Shown here: piece by piece, positions 1 to 7,588 of the stretch
Layout of the letters: each line of letters opens with the position of its first letter
Position numbering within the stretch: the first letter of the stretch is position 1
Assembly (NCBI GenBank): GCA_963975135.1
Contig: CAXBGQ010000065.1
Location: 1 to 12,201, forward strand
Origin: Alterinioella sp963975135
GTDB taxonomy: Bacteria > Pseudomonadota > Alphaproteobacteria > Rhodobacterales > Rhodobacteraceae
DNA: 12,201 nucleotides
Direction of reading: 5' to 3'
Program-made: the position numbers and the translations under genes
The notes under the pieces: generated by a model
Told to the model about the DNA's origin: nothing
Databases searched by the model: none
What the model saw: only the letters and a program-made list of their open reading frames with translations

Positions 1-1
1 G

Positions 2-439
2 ACGCAGGTGGAATGGGGCGATCTGGATATTCTGATCGTCGATCTGCCGCCCGGCACCGGCGATGTCGCGATGACGCTGTGCCAGAAATCCGAGGTTACT
101 GGGGCGATCATCGTCTCGACGCCGCAGGATGTGGCGCTGATGGATGCCAAGAAGGCGATCAACATGTTCCAGACGCTGAAAACGCCGATCCTTGGCCTGA
201 TCGAAAACATGTCGGGCTATGTCTGCCAGAATTGCGGCCATGAGGAGCATATCTTTGGCGAAGGCGGCGTGCGCGCCGAGGCCACCCGGCTGGACGTGCC
301 TTTCCTGGGCGCGCTGCCGATTTCGCTTGAAACCCGGATCGCGGGCGATGCAGGCACGCCGATTGCGGCCGGCGATGGCGCGATGTCGGATGCCTACGCC
401 GCGCTGGCTGCCCGTCTGGTGGAGGGCGGGCTGGCCTGA
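2..439 (+). CDS. mrp: Mrp/ApbC-family Fe-S cluster carrier ATPase, C-terminal part (5' truncated)
   Basis: This is the last 145 residues of a P-loop ATPase of the Mrp/NBP35 family, cytoplasmic proteins that hold and pass on iron-sulfur clusters to apoproteins. The reading frame is open from base 2 and the true start lies before the window; the GTG at 8 is an internal valine. Visible are the switch-type motif DLPPGTGD (fragment residues 14-21), the sequence STPQDVALMDAKKA typical of the family, and a CxxC pair (C75, C78, in YVCQNCG) that in this family binds the bridging cluster between two subunits. The Walker A motif would lie upstream and is not seen. A hairpin over the stop codon and an intrinsic terminator at 478-503 suggest that transcription ends here, so the gene is not part of the dcw operon although it is next to it. 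The family assignment is firm; the client proteins are unknown. Confidence 0.93.
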   Translation, partial: TQVEWGDLDILIVDLPPGTGDVAMTLCQKSEVTGAIIVSTPQDVALMDAKKAINMFQTLKTPILGLIENMSGYVCQNCGHEEHIFGEGGVRAEATRLDVPFLGALPISLETRIAGDAGTPIAAGDGAMSDAYAALAARLVEGGLA

Positions 440-448
440 GCGCCCTCC
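421..448 (+). other. Inverted repeat over the mrp stop codon
   Basis: GGAGGGCG (421-428) is perfectly complementary to CGCCCTCC (441-448), with a 12-base loop that contains the TGA stop. No run of T follows, so it is not an intrinsic terminator by itself. It may slow transcription or protect the 3' end just before the real terminator at 478-503. Confidence 0.4.
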
Positions 449-477
449 CTCGTCCCGGCGACTCGCATGAATCCGCC

Positions 478-503
478 CCCGGTGCCGCCTGCGCCGGGTT
501 TTT
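478..503 (+). terminator. Intrinsic terminator downstream of mrp
   Basis: CCCGGTGC (478-485) pairs with GCGCCGGG (491-498) through 8 base pairs, one of them G-T, around the 5-base loop CGCCT. TTTTT follows directly (499-503). It lies 39 bases after the mrp stop codon and is oriented to end mrp transcription. It is the only hairpin in the window followed by a clean T run. Confidence 0.8.
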
Positions 504-663
504 CGGCCATTCCTGGAAAAAATCACCATCTGCTGTGGCACAAGGATCACAGCTATATCTAGTGGGTCTAAATGCAGGGATCCACAATCTGTGCGCTATT
601 TCCACCCGGGTTGGGCGCGATCCCTCGTCCTTCCTTGGGCCTTCGACGCATGAACGGATAAAA

Positions 664-700
664 TTCCCATAAAAGGGGATTGCATGGGAAATTCTTCCAT
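664..700. repeat. Nested inverted repeats in the mraZ upstream region
   Basis: TTCCCAT (664-670) is the exact reverse complement of ATGGGAA (684-690), with 13 bases between. ATGGGAA can instead pair imperfectly with TTCCAT (695-700) if one G is bulged. The three related blocks therefore alternate in orientation within 37 bases. This could be an operator or a switching RNA structure. No regulator is identified. Confidence 0.3.
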
Positions 701-810
701 GGCACAAACATGACACAGCAAACGAGATGCACCGGGATAGCGGAAAACCACTGGCCGGAACGATAATAAAAGCAGGTTCATACAGGCACTCTAACGCTGA
801 CGATGAGAGA

Positions 811-862
811 TCCGGCGCGCGGGCAGAGCAGACATCCCCCCCAGGTATGCGCGCCCGCCGGA
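811..862 (+). other. Hairpin in the mraZ leader
   Basis: TCCGGCG (811-817) pairs perfectly with CGCCGGA (856-862). An alternative register pairs GCGGGC (819-824) with GCCCGC (853-858). The loop includes a run of seven C (836-842). No T run follows. It lies just before the stronger hairpin at 871-931 and may be part of the same leader RNA structure. Confidence 0.35.
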
Positions 863-870
863 ATACCCAG

Positions 871-931
871 AAATGGGACGAGGGCGGCGGATTGAGCAGT
901 GGCAGCTAGCTCGATCCGCCGTTGTCCATTT
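871..931 (+). other. Strong extended hairpin in the mraZ 5' leader
   Basis: The core arm GGCGGATTGAGC (886-897) pairs with GCTCGATCCGCC (909-920) over 12 positions with a single T-G wobble, around an 11-base loop (898-908). C885-G921 extends it. After a three-base bulge (882-884) the stem continues with 878-881 against 922-925. After a bulged G at 877, AAATGG (871-876) pairs with CCATTT (926-931). The whole element folds as one long stem ending 37 bases before the mraZ start. The 3' side is only moderately T-rich. It could be a partial terminator/attenuator, an RNase processing site or a DNA operator. Confidence 0.6.
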
Positions 932-968
932 CAGGGCACGAAACAAGGCAATAAAGGGGCCGGGGACA

Positions 969-1484
969 GTGGAGCGCAGGTTTCAGGGCGAAAGCCGGAA
1001 CAAGGTAGACGGAAAGGGCCGGGTGTCGATCCCGGTCAAGTTTCGTCGCGTTCTGCAGAATTCCGACAGCCAATATAGCCCCGGCGGCGCGCCGCGCCTT
1101 TACATCGCCTATGGCGACCCCTCCAAGAATTTTCTCGAATGCCTCTCGGGCGATGCCTATGACGAGATTGACGCGATGATCCAGGCCGAGGGGCGCGGCA
1201 CCGCGCTGCGCACCCTGCTGGAAGAGCTCTATTATTCCAAATGCGACGAGACCACGGTCGATGATACCGGACGTCTGGTCCTGCCGCCCGCCGCGCGTGA
1301 AAAGATCAATCTCGGCCCCGAGGCGCTGTTTCAGGGCAAGGGCGACAAATTCCATATCCTCAGCGCCGATCAGGGTGCCGCCGCCGCAGAAAATATCGAG
1401 AAACTGATGGCGCAACTTGGTGGTGGGCGCGAATTCTTTGACCCGCTCAGCCTGGCAGGAAATTCCGGCGGAGAGGGCGCGTAA
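969..1484 (+). CDS. mraZ: Transcriptional regulator MraZ
   Basis: MraZ is the DNA-binding regulator at the head of the dcw cluster; in E. coli it represses its own operon by binding repeated sites upstream of mraZ. The protein has 171 residues and two SpoVT/AbrB-like (MraZ) domains, each with the signature D-x-x-G-R: VDGKGRVSIP (13-22, D14 to R18) and VDDTGRLVLP (97-106, D98 to R102). It is longer than the E. coli protein (about 152), as is usual for alphaproteobacteria. The start chosen is GTG at 969, which gives the family N-terminus MERRFQGE. AAAGGGG (953-959) lies 9 bases upstream. An in-frame ATG at 873 would add 32 residues without family character and lies inside a strong hairpin, so it is unlikely. 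The stop overlaps the rsmH start by one base (TAATG), which suggests translational coupling. Confidence 0.93.
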   Translation: MERRFQGESRNKVDGKGRVSIPVKFRRVLQNSDSQYSPGGAPRLYIAYGDPSKNFLECLSGDAYDEIDAMIQAEGRGTALRTLLEELYYSKCDETTVDDTGRLVLPPAAREKINLGPEALFQGKGDKFHILSADQGAAAAENIEKLMAQLGGGREFFDPLSLAGNSGGEGA

Positions 1485-2494
1485 TGCCCGCGCCGGTGTC
1501 CGATACCCCGACTTCCGCACCCCATATTCCTGTAATGCTGACTGCGATCCTCAAGGCGGTTGCGCCGGTTCAGGGCGTCTGGCTGGATGGCACATTCGGG
1601 GCAGGCGGCTACGCGCGCGGATTGCTCGGGGCCGGGGCGGATGTCGTGATTGGCATCGACCGCGACCCGCTGGCCTTTGAGATGGCCGCCCCCTGGGCCA
1701 CCGACTATGAGGGGCGTCTGATTCTGGTGCCCGGCACCTTTTCGGATCTCGACAGTCTCGCCGCCGACGCGGGCCATCCCGCGCTGGATGGGGTGGTTCT
1801 GGATCTGGGCGTCTCCTCGATGCAGCTTGATCAGGCCGAGCGCGGGTTTTCCTTCATGCGGGACGGGCCACTGGATATGCGGATGGGGCAGGCGGGGCCG
1901 TCGGCCGAGGATCTGGTCAATGACGCGCCCGAGGCCGCATTGGCCGATATCCTGTATCATTATGGCGAGGAACGCGCCGCGCGCCGGATCGCCAAATCCA
2001 TCGTCGCGGAGCGGGCGTTGGGTCGAATTGCTTCCACCGCGCAACTCGTTTCCATCATTGAGAAAAACCTGCCGCGTGCCAAGCCGGGCCAAAGCCATGT
2101 CGCGACCCGCAGCTTTCAGGCCATCCGCATCGCGGTAAACGATGAATTCGGCCAGCTTGTGCAGGGATTAACGGCCGCTGAACGCGTCCTGAAACCCGGC
2201 GGGCAATTGGCGGTGGTGACCTTCCACTCGCTGGAGGACCGGATTGCCAAGCGCTTTTTGCAGGATCGCGCCAGCTTTGGCGGCGGCGGGTCGCGCTACG
2301 CGCCCGAGGCCGCCGAACGCGAGCCCGCCTTTACCCTGACGCCGCGCCGCGCCATTGCGCCCGATGCCGCCGAAATCGCCATCAATCCGCGCGCAAGATC
2401 GGCCAAGCTGCGGGTGGCGCGCCGCACCGAGGCCCCCGCGGGCGTTCCGCAAACCGATATTCTGGGCCTGCCACCCCTGACGGAGATTTTGTAA
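1484..2494 (+). CDS. rsmH: 16S rRNA (cytosine(1402)-N(4))-methyltransferase RsmH (MraW)
   Basis: RsmH uses S-adenosylmethionine to methylate N4 of C1402 in the P-site region of 16S rRNA. The protein is 336 residues, normal for the family. Visible family blocks are HIPVML (14-19), the SAM-binding glycine-rich motif DGTFGAGG (35-42), the acidic motif GIDRDP (57-62), DLGVSSMQLD (107-116), GPLDMRM (128-134), RSFQAIRIAVNDE (209-221) and TFHSLEDR (246-253). The start ATG at 1484 overlaps the mraZ stop in TAATG, and GGAG lies about 10 bases upstream within the mraZ end. The gene sits in its standard second place in the dcw cluster. The ftsL start follows after only three bases. Nothing in it looks damaged. 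Confidence 0.97.
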   Translation: MPAPVSDTPTSAPHIPVMLTAILKAVAPVQGVWLDGTFGAGGYARGLLGAGADVVIGIDRDPLAFEMAAPWATDYEGRLILVPGTFSDLDSLAADAGHPALDGVVLDLGVSSMQLDQAERGFSFMRDGPLDMRMGQAGPSAEDLVNDAPEAALADILYHYGEERAARRIAKSIVAERALGRIASTAQLVSIIEKNLPRAKPGQSHVATRSFQAIRIAVNDEFGQLVQGLTAAERVLKPGGQLAVVTFHSLEDRIAKRFLQDRASFGGGGSRYAPEAAEREPAFTLTPRRAIAPDAAEIAINPRARSAKLRVARRTEAPAGVPQTDILGLPPLTEIL

Positions 2495-2497
2495 CCA

Positions 2498-2863
2498 ATG
2501 CGTGGTTTTGTGACTTTTCTTGCCGCCTTTGCCGTCGTCGCCCTGGGCTATTGGGCCTATCATCAGAACATCCTGACACAACAATCCCTGCGCGAGGTCG
2601 ACCGGCTGCAACGCGAGATCGGGCTTGAGCGCGAAAACCTGGGCGTGCTGCGGGCCGAATGGGCCTATCTAAACCGGCCCGACCGTCTGCGCGAACTGGT
2701 GGATCTGAACTTCGACCGGCTTGGCCTCTTGCCGATGTCGCCCAGCCAGTTCGCGGTGATGGACGAGGTCGTCTGGCGCCCCGAAAGCCTGCCCGAGGCC
2801 GCGGCCCCGTCAGAGCCTGAAAACATCCTCTTCAGCGCATCCGAAACGGAGGAGCCGCTATGA
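2498..2863 (+). CDS. ftsL: Cell division protein FtsL
   Basis: FtsL is a small bitopic inner-membrane protein of the divisome that works with FtsB and FtsQ and helps to activate FtsW-FtsI. The 121-residue product has one N-terminal membrane segment (about residues 3-20, ending GYWAYHQN), followed by a predicted coiled coil (about 28-55: repeated Leu with charged residues). Next comes the family-like block AEWAYLNRPDRLRELVD (53-69) with the downstream LGLLPMSPSQFA. The C-terminal tail (about 95-121) is acidic and Pro/Ala rich. Overall sequence conservation of FtsL is low, so the call relies on size, topology, this block and the position between rsmH and ftsI. GGAG (2482-2485) precedes the ATG. 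Its stop overlaps the ftsI start by four bases (ATGA). Confidence 0.88.
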   Translation: MRGFVTFLAAFAVVALGYWAYHQNILTQQSLREVDRLQREIGLERENLGVLRAEWAYLNRPDRLRELVDLNFDRLGLLPMSPSQFAVMDEVVWRPESLPEAAAPSEPENILFSASETEEPL

Positions 2864-4647
2864 CCCGCCGCATCGCCCTGCGCCCGCTGGCCCGCATTCT
2901 GGAAGCCCGAGCGATCGGCGAAAACCCCGACAGGATCGAGCGCGAGAACGTGGCGCTGCGCCACGAACAGGCGCGCGACAAGATGCGCCAACGGGCCGAA
3001 AGCCGCCTGTTGATGGTGGCGATGGCTTTCTTTGCGGCTTTTCTGACCGTGGGCGTGAAAATGACGGCGCTGGCCGGGTCCGAGCCCGAAGAGCCGCATA
3101 TCGCATCGACCGCCGCCGCCGCATTGGGCACGCGTGCCGATATCGTTGATCGGCGGGGCCGGGTGCTGGCCACCAATCTGATCACCAATTCGCTTTATGT
3201 GCAGCCCAACGACCTGATTGACCCGGCCACCGCCGCCGCGGGACTGGCCGAGATTTTCCCTGATCTGGAATTGGACTGGCTGATGCGGCGGTTTACGTCG
3301 GGCTCAAGTTTTGCCTGGCTGCGCGGCTCGATCAGTCCCGAACAGCAGCAGCGCGTGCATGATCTGGGCGAGCCCGGGCTGCTCTTTGGCCCGCGCGATA
3401 TGCGCCTCTACCCCAATGGTGCGGTGGCCGCGCATATCCTGGGCGGCGCGCGGTTTGGCGAGCAGGCGGTGAATTCAGCCGAGATTCTGGGCGTGGCGGG
3501 CATCGAGGCGCAATTCGACGCAGAATTGCGCGACCCTGCCCGCAATGGTGAACCTTTGCAGCTGTCGCTCGATCTGACCGTGCAGGCGGCGGTCGAGGAG
3601 GTTCTGGAAGGCGGCATGACCCTGATGAACGCCATCGGGGCGGCGGCGGTGCTGATGGATGTGAATACCGGCGAGGTCATATCGCTGGCCAGCCTGCCCG
3701 ATTTCGACCCCAACGCGCGGCCCCGGCCCTTGCTGGTGGGTGATCAGGCCGAAAGCCCGCTTTTCAACCGGGCGCTGCAGGGGGTCTATGAACTGGGCTC
3801 CGTGTTCAAGATATTCACCGCGGCGCAGGCGCTGGAACTGGAGCTGGTCGAGCCCGATACCATGATTGACACAACCGGCCCGTTGCGTATGGCCGGGTTC
3901 GAGATCGAGGATTTTTCGAATTACGGGCCGGAAAACTCGGTCACCGATGTGATCGTGCGCTCCTCCAATATCGGCACCGTGCGCCTGGCCGAGATGATCG
4001 GGACCGAACGCCAGCAGGAGTTTCTGGACTCTCTGGGTCTGTTTGACCCCACCGGCATCGAGGTTGTCGAACAGCGCGCGGCGCGCCCGCTCTATCCGTC
4101 ACGCTGGACCAACCTGTCGACGGCCACAATCTCCTATGGGCACGGCATTTCCGTCAGCCCGCTGCATCTGGCGGCGGCCTATGCCTCGCTTTTGAATGGC
4201 GGCACCCGGGTGCAGCCGACGATCCTGCGCCGCGATACGCCGCAGGAAGGCGCGCGGGTGGTGTCCGAAGAAGTGTCGGCCATTGCGGCCAGCATGCTGC
4301 GCCAGGTCGTGACCGACGGCACCGCGTCCTTGGGTGAGGTCGAAGGCTATGAGGTTGGCGGCAAGACCGGATCGGCGGACAAACCCGACCCTGAGGGCGG
4401 CTATTACGAGGGCCGGCTCTTGTCGACATTCGCGTCGGTCTTTCCGGCCAACGATCCGCAATATGTGCTGGTGGTCACGCTCGATGAACCCAACATCGTA
4501 ATGCTGGGCGAGGAACGGCGCACTGCCGGCTGGACCGCCGTGCCCGTGGCCGCCGAAATTATCCGCCGCGCCGCGCCATTGTTGGGCCTGCGCCCGGAAA
4601 GCGTTGATCCCGAGCTTGCCTATCAGCTATCCAGCGCTTCAGAATAA
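2860..4647 (+). CDS. ftsI: Penicillin-binding protein 3, septal transpeptidase FtsI
   Basis: FtsI is the class B penicillin-binding protein that cross-links septal peptidoglycan, working with the glycosyltransferase FtsW. The 595-residue protein has a cytoplasmic N-terminus (1-48), one membrane segment (about 49-71), a dimerisation/pedestal domain that begins near RADIVDRRGRVLATNL (92-107), and a C-terminal transpeptidase domain. The three active-site motifs are present: SVFK (314-317, catalytic Ser314), SSN (368-370) and KTGS (502-505). The last motif has serine where threonine is usual (KTGT); this is a tolerated change in the wider family and the domain is otherwise intact. The ATG overlaps the ftsL stop (ATGA), and GGAGGA (2848-2853) is a good ribosome binding site. 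A 41-base gap separates it from murE, the largest gap inside this part of the operon. Confidence 0.96.
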   Translation: MTRRIALRPLARILEARAIGENPDRIERENVALRHEQARDKMRQRAESRLLMVAMAFFAAFLTVGVKMTALAGSEPEEPHIASTAAAALGTRADIVDRRGRVLATNLITNSLYVQPNDLIDPATAAAGLAEIFPDLELDWLMRRFTSGSSFAWLRGSISPEQQQRVHDLGEPGLLFGPRDMRLYPNGAVAAHILGGARFGEQAVNSAEILGVAGIEAQFDAELRDPARNGEPLQLSLDLTVQAAVEEVLEGGMTLMNAIGAAAVLMDVNTGEVISLASLPDFDPNARPRPLLVGDQAESPLFNRALQGVYELGSVFKIFTAAQALELELVEPDTMIDTTGPLRMAGFEIEDFSNYGPENSVTDVIVRSSNIGTVRLAEMIGTERQQEFLDSLGLFDPTGIEVVEQRAARPLYPSRWTNLSTATISYGHGISVSPLHLAAAYASLLNGGTRVQPTILRRDTPQEGARVVSEEVSAIAASMLRQVVTDGTASLGEVEGYEVGGKTGSADKPDPEGGYYEGRLLSTFASVFPANDPQYVLVVTLDEPNIVMLGEERRTAGWTAVPVAAEIIRRAAPLLGLRPESVDPELAYQLSSASE

Positions 4648-4688
4648 GCCCGACTCGTGATGTGCGTGTGCGGGTGTCTGGGGGCAGG

Positions 4689-6167
4689 ATGACCGAGAAA
4701 ACCTTATCCGAACTGGGGCTGACGGCCCCGCGCGGCGGCGATCGCGCGGTGACCGGCCTTTCGACCGACAGCCGCAAGGTCAAGCCGGGCCACCTCTTTG
4801 CGGCCCTGCCGGGATCACGCGTGCATGGTGGCGCGTTCATCCAATACGCGCTCAGGATGCGGGCGGCGGCGATTCTGACCGACCGGCAGGGGGCCGAGAT
4901 CGCGGCAGAGGTGCTGGAAGGTGCCGATGCAACCCTGATCACGGTCGAGGATCCGCGCGCGGCCCTTGCCCATGCCAGCGCGCTCTGGTTCGGGGCGCAA
5001 CCCGCCTGCGTCGTGGCGGTAACCGGCACCAATGGCAAGACATCCGTGGCAAGTTTCACCCGCCAGATCTGGACCGCGCTTGGTCTTGAGGCGGCCAACA
5101 TCGGCACAACGGGCGTCGAAGGTGCCTATTCCGCCCCCGGCATCCACACCACGCCCGACCCGCTGACGCTGCATGCGCTCTTGGCTGATATGGCGGCGGC
5201 AGGCGTGGACCATGTCGCGATGGAGGCGTCCTCGCACGGGCTGGATCAGGCGCGGATGGAGGCGGTGCATCTTGCCGCCGCCGCGTTCACCAATTTCACC
5301 CAGGATCATCTGGATTATCACGACACGATGGAGGCCTATTTTCAGGCCAAGCTGCGGCTCTTTACGGAGCTTTTGCCCGAGGAGACCACCGCCGTGATCA
5401 ACCTCGACGATCCGCTCGGGCCCGAGGTTGCCGAGGCCTGTGAACGGCGCGAGATCGAGGTGCTGACGGTGGCGCAATATGCCGATGACGCACGGCTCAA
5501 GATCACCGGGCGGCGGATGGATGAGACCGGGCAGGACGTGCTGTTTCGCTGGCAGGGCACGCCCTATCAGGCGCGGCTGGATCTGATCGGCGGGTTTCAG
5601 GCGATGAATGTGCTAACGGCGGCGGGGCTTGTGATTGGCGCGGGCGAGGAGCCCGAGGCGGTGTTCAACGTGCTGTCGCAGATATCGGGTGTGCGGGGCC
5701 GTATGGAGCTGGCCGCGCGGCGCGCAAACGGGGCCCCGGTCTATGTCGATTATTCGCATACGCCCGACAGCCTGCAAACCGCGCTGCAAGCGCTGCGCCC
5801 GCATGTTCTGGGCCGTCTTGTCGTGGTGTTCGGCGCCGGCGGCGACCGCGATCGTGGCAAACGGCCCCTGATGGGACAGGCGGCGCAGGACCATGCCGAT
5901 GTGCTGATCGTGACCGATGACAACCCGCGCAGCGAAGATCCCGACGCGATCCGGGCCGAGGTGCTGTCGGGCTGTCCTGGCGCGACCGAAGTGGGCGACC
6001 GGGCCGAGGCCATCCTGCGCGGCATCGATGCGTTGCAGGCCGGCGATGCGTTGCTGATCGCGGGCAAGGGCCATGAAAGCGGCCAGCAGGTGGGCGATGT
6101 GGTTTACCCGTTCGACGATGTCGAACAGGCCAGTGTCGCCGTGGCCGCGCTGGAGGGGCTGGAATGA
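4689..6167 (+). CDS. murE: UDP-N-acetylmuramoyl-L-alanyl-D-glutamate--2,6-diaminopimelate ligase MurE
   Basis: MurE is the cytoplasmic ATP-dependent ligase that adds the third amino acid to UDP-MurNAc-L-Ala-D-Glu. The product from this start has 492 residues. It carries the Mur-ligase P-loop TGTNGKT (112-118), the block MEASSHGLDQ, the probable carbamylated lysine K221 in YFQAKLRLF, and DNPR (411-414) in DNPRSEDP, the motif that marks meso-diaminopimelate rather than lysine as the added residue. The start at 4689 gives MTEKTLSELGL, like relatives. A GTG at 4662 in the same frame would add nine residues of no family character. The ribosome binding site is modest (a GGGGG run about 5 bases upstream). 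The stop overlaps the murF start in ATGA. Confidence 0.95.
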   Translation: MTEKTLSELGLTAPRGGDRAVTGLSTDSRKVKPGHLFAALPGSRVHGGAFIQYALRMRAAAILTDRQGAEIAAEVLEGADATLITVEDPRAALAHASALWFGAQPACVVAVTGTNGKTSVASFTRQIWTALGLEAANIGTTGVEGAYSAPGIHTTPDPLTLHALLADMAAAGVDHVAMEASSHGLDQARMEAVHLAAAAFTNFTQDHLDYHDTMEAYFQAKLRLFTELLPEETTAVINLDDPLGPEVAEACERREIEVLTVAQYADDARLKITGRRMDETGQDVLFRWQGTPYQARLDLIGGFQAMNVLTAAGLVIGAGEEPEAVFNVLSQISGVRGRMELAARRANGAPVYVDYSHTPDSLQTALQALRPHVLGRLVVVFGAGGDRDRGKRPLMGQAAQDHADVLIVTDDNPRSEDPDAIRAEVLSGCPGATEVGDRAEAILRGIDALQAGDALLIAGKGHESGQQVGDVVYPFDDVEQASVAVAALEGLE

Positions 6168-7588
6168 CCCCGCTCTGGACCGCAACCGAGGCGGCAAAGG
6201 CCACCGGCGGGCGGGCGCAGGGGGATTGGCAGGCGGGCGGCGTCTCGATTGACACACGCACGCTTTGCCCCGGCGATCTGTTCGTGGCCCTCAGCGCCGC
6301 GCGCGACGGGCATGATTTTGTCGCGCAGGCCCTCGCAAAGGGTGCGGCCGCGGCGATGGTCAGCCATATTCCCGAGGGCGTGGATGCCGATGCGCCGCTT
6401 TTGATCGTTCGGGATGTTCTGGTTGCGCTGGAGGCTCTGGGTGCCGCCGCCCGCGCGCGGACAACGGCCAGGGTTGTTGCGGTCACAGGCTCGGTCGGCA
6501 AGACCACCACCAAGGAGATGCTGCGCACCGCGCTCTCCGCTTTGGGGCGGACCCATGCCGCCGAGGCCAGCTATAACAACCATTGGGGTGTGCCGCTGAC
6601 CCTGGCGCGGATGCCGGTCGATACCGAATATGCGGTGATCGAGATCGGCATGAACGCGCCCGGCGAGATTGCGCCGCTGTCACGCCTGGCCCGCCCGCAT
6701 GTCGCCGTGATCACCACCGTTGCCGCCGTACATCTGGAGGCTTTTGGCAGTGTTGAGGAGATCGCGGTGGAAAAGAGCGCGATATTCGAGGGGCTGGTGC
6801 CGGGCGGTATTGCCGTGATCAACGCCGATCTGGAAGTGACGCCGCGCCTGGCCGTCGCCGCGACGGATGTCGCTGAAATTGTGCAGGTTGGCGCGAGCGC
6901 AGGCGCAGAGGCGCATCTGGGTGCAGTCACGATCAGCGATGCGGTGACCGTGGTGCAGGCCGAACTGGATGGCGTGCCGCTGCTGTTCAAGCTCAATGCG
7001 CCGGGGCGGCATCTGGCGCGGAACGCGTTGATGACGCTGGCGGTGGTCGACCGGCTTGGCGGCGATATCGCGCGTGCCGTTCTGGCGCTGGCGGGTTGGA
7101 GCGGTGTCTCGGGGCGCGGCAAACGCGAGCGGATCGTTTTGAACATGACCGATGATCAGGCCATCGAGCTGATCGACGATGCGTTCAATGCCAGCCCGAT
7201 GTCGGTCGGAGCCAGCCTTGAGGTGCTGGCCGCCAGCACGCCAAAAGGCCGTGGCCGCCGGGTGGCGGTGTTGGGGGACATGCTGGAACTGGGCCCGACC
7301 GGCTCGGCGCTGCATGCTGAAATTGCGCAACATCCGGCGATTGCGGAGCTTGACCTGATTTGCACTTCGGGGCCGCTGATGGCGCATCTCGACGCCGCGC
7401 TGCCGGCTGAAAAGCGCGGCCTTCATACCGACACCCCCGAGGCGATGGCCCGCGCGTTGCCCGCGATATTGTGGCCCGGCGATATCGTGCTGATCAAAAG
7501 CTCCAAGGGCGCAAAACTGTCGCTGGCGGTTGACGCGCTGCGCAAATTGGGCCAAGCGGCGTGGCAAACGCGCGAGGAAACCCACTAG
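6164..7588 (+). CDS. murF: UDP-N-acetylmuramoyl-tripeptide--D-alanyl-D-alanine ligase MurF
   Basis: MurF joins D-Ala-D-Ala to the UDP-MurNAc-tripeptide and so completes the cytoplasmic pentapeptide precursor. The protein is 474 residues, a normal length. Visible are the P-loop TGSVGKTT (108-115), the family block ASYNNHWGVPLTL, the nucleotide/substrate region IGMNAPGEI, and DDAFNASP (338-345), which corresponds to the DAYNANP motif of other MurF proteins. The ATG overlaps the murE stop by four bases, and GGAGGGG (6152-6158) lies 5 bases upstream, so the two ligases are probably translationally coupled. The TAG stop is directly followed by the mraY ATG with no gap. Confidence 0.96.
   Translation: MTPLWTATEAAKATGGRAQGDWQAGGVSIDTRTLCPGDLFVALSAARDGHDFVAQALAKGAAAAMVSHIPEGVDADAPLLIVRDVLVALEALGAAARARTTARVVAVTGSVGKTTTKEMLRTALSALGRTHAAEASYNNHWGVPLTLARMPVDTEYAVIEIGMNAPGEIAPLSRLARPHVAVITTVAAVHLEAFGSVEEIAVEKSAIFEGLVPGGIAVINADLEVTPRLAVAATDVAEIVQVGASAGAEAHLGAVTISDAVTVVQAELDGVPLLFKLNAPGRHLARNALMTLAVVDRLGGDIARAVLALAGWSGVSGRGKRERIVLNMTDDQAIELIDDAFNASPMSVGASLEVLAASTPKGRGRRVAVLGDMLELGPTGSALHAEIAQHPAIAELDLICTSGPLMAHLDAALPAEKRGLHTDTPEAMARALPAILWPGDIVLIKSSKGAKLSLAVDALRKLGQAAWQTREETH

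Larger units (their letters stand above)
504..968 (+). promoter_or_regulatory. Long mraZ leader/promoter region without a convincing gene; possible UpsM-like sRNA source
   Basis: This 465-base stretch holds no ORF that I can support; the short open frames in it have no recognisable family and no good ribosome binding site. It must carry the promoter for the dcw genes because a terminator lies before it, but I see no strong -35/-10 pair. It contains several inverted repeats: 664-700, 811-862 and, strongest, 871-931. In Rhodobacter sphaeroides the mraZ 5' UTR gives rise to an abundant small RNA (UpsM) that affects dcw expression. By position and structure this leader could do the same, but I cannot show homology from memory. 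Confidence 0.4.

Noticed and set aside
581..605. Two TCCAC blocks exactly 20 bases apart, and GTGGG at 562-566, as MraZ binding repeats
   Set aside because: Known MraZ repeats are spaced 10 bases apart in tandem; the block expected between these two is missing and GTGGG is in the other orientation.
710..741. ATGACA (710-715) as a -35 box
   Set aside because: Five of six bases match TTGACA, but at 16-18 bases downstream there is no credible -10.
635..767. Possible -10 boxes: GATAAA (657-662, with TTGGGC at 635-640) and GATAAT (762-767)
   Set aside because: The -10 likeness is fair, but the partner -35 boxes are poor or absent, so I cannot place the dcw promoter with any confidence.
727..909. 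Short plus-strand open frame of 60 codons in the mraZ leader
   Set aside because: No recognisable family, no good ribosome binding site, and it overlaps the leader hairpins; most likely chance.
504..968. RNase P RNA gene (rnpB) upstream of mraZ
   Set aside because: I looked for the conserved GAGGAAAGTCCGG-type start and ACAGAA-type end on both strands and found neither.
840..2098. Long minus-strand open frames opposite mraZ, rsmH, murF, mraY, murD and ftsW
   Set aside because: They are typical shadows in GC-rich coding DNA: biased toward R, H, A and P, without known domains, and opposite well-supported genes.
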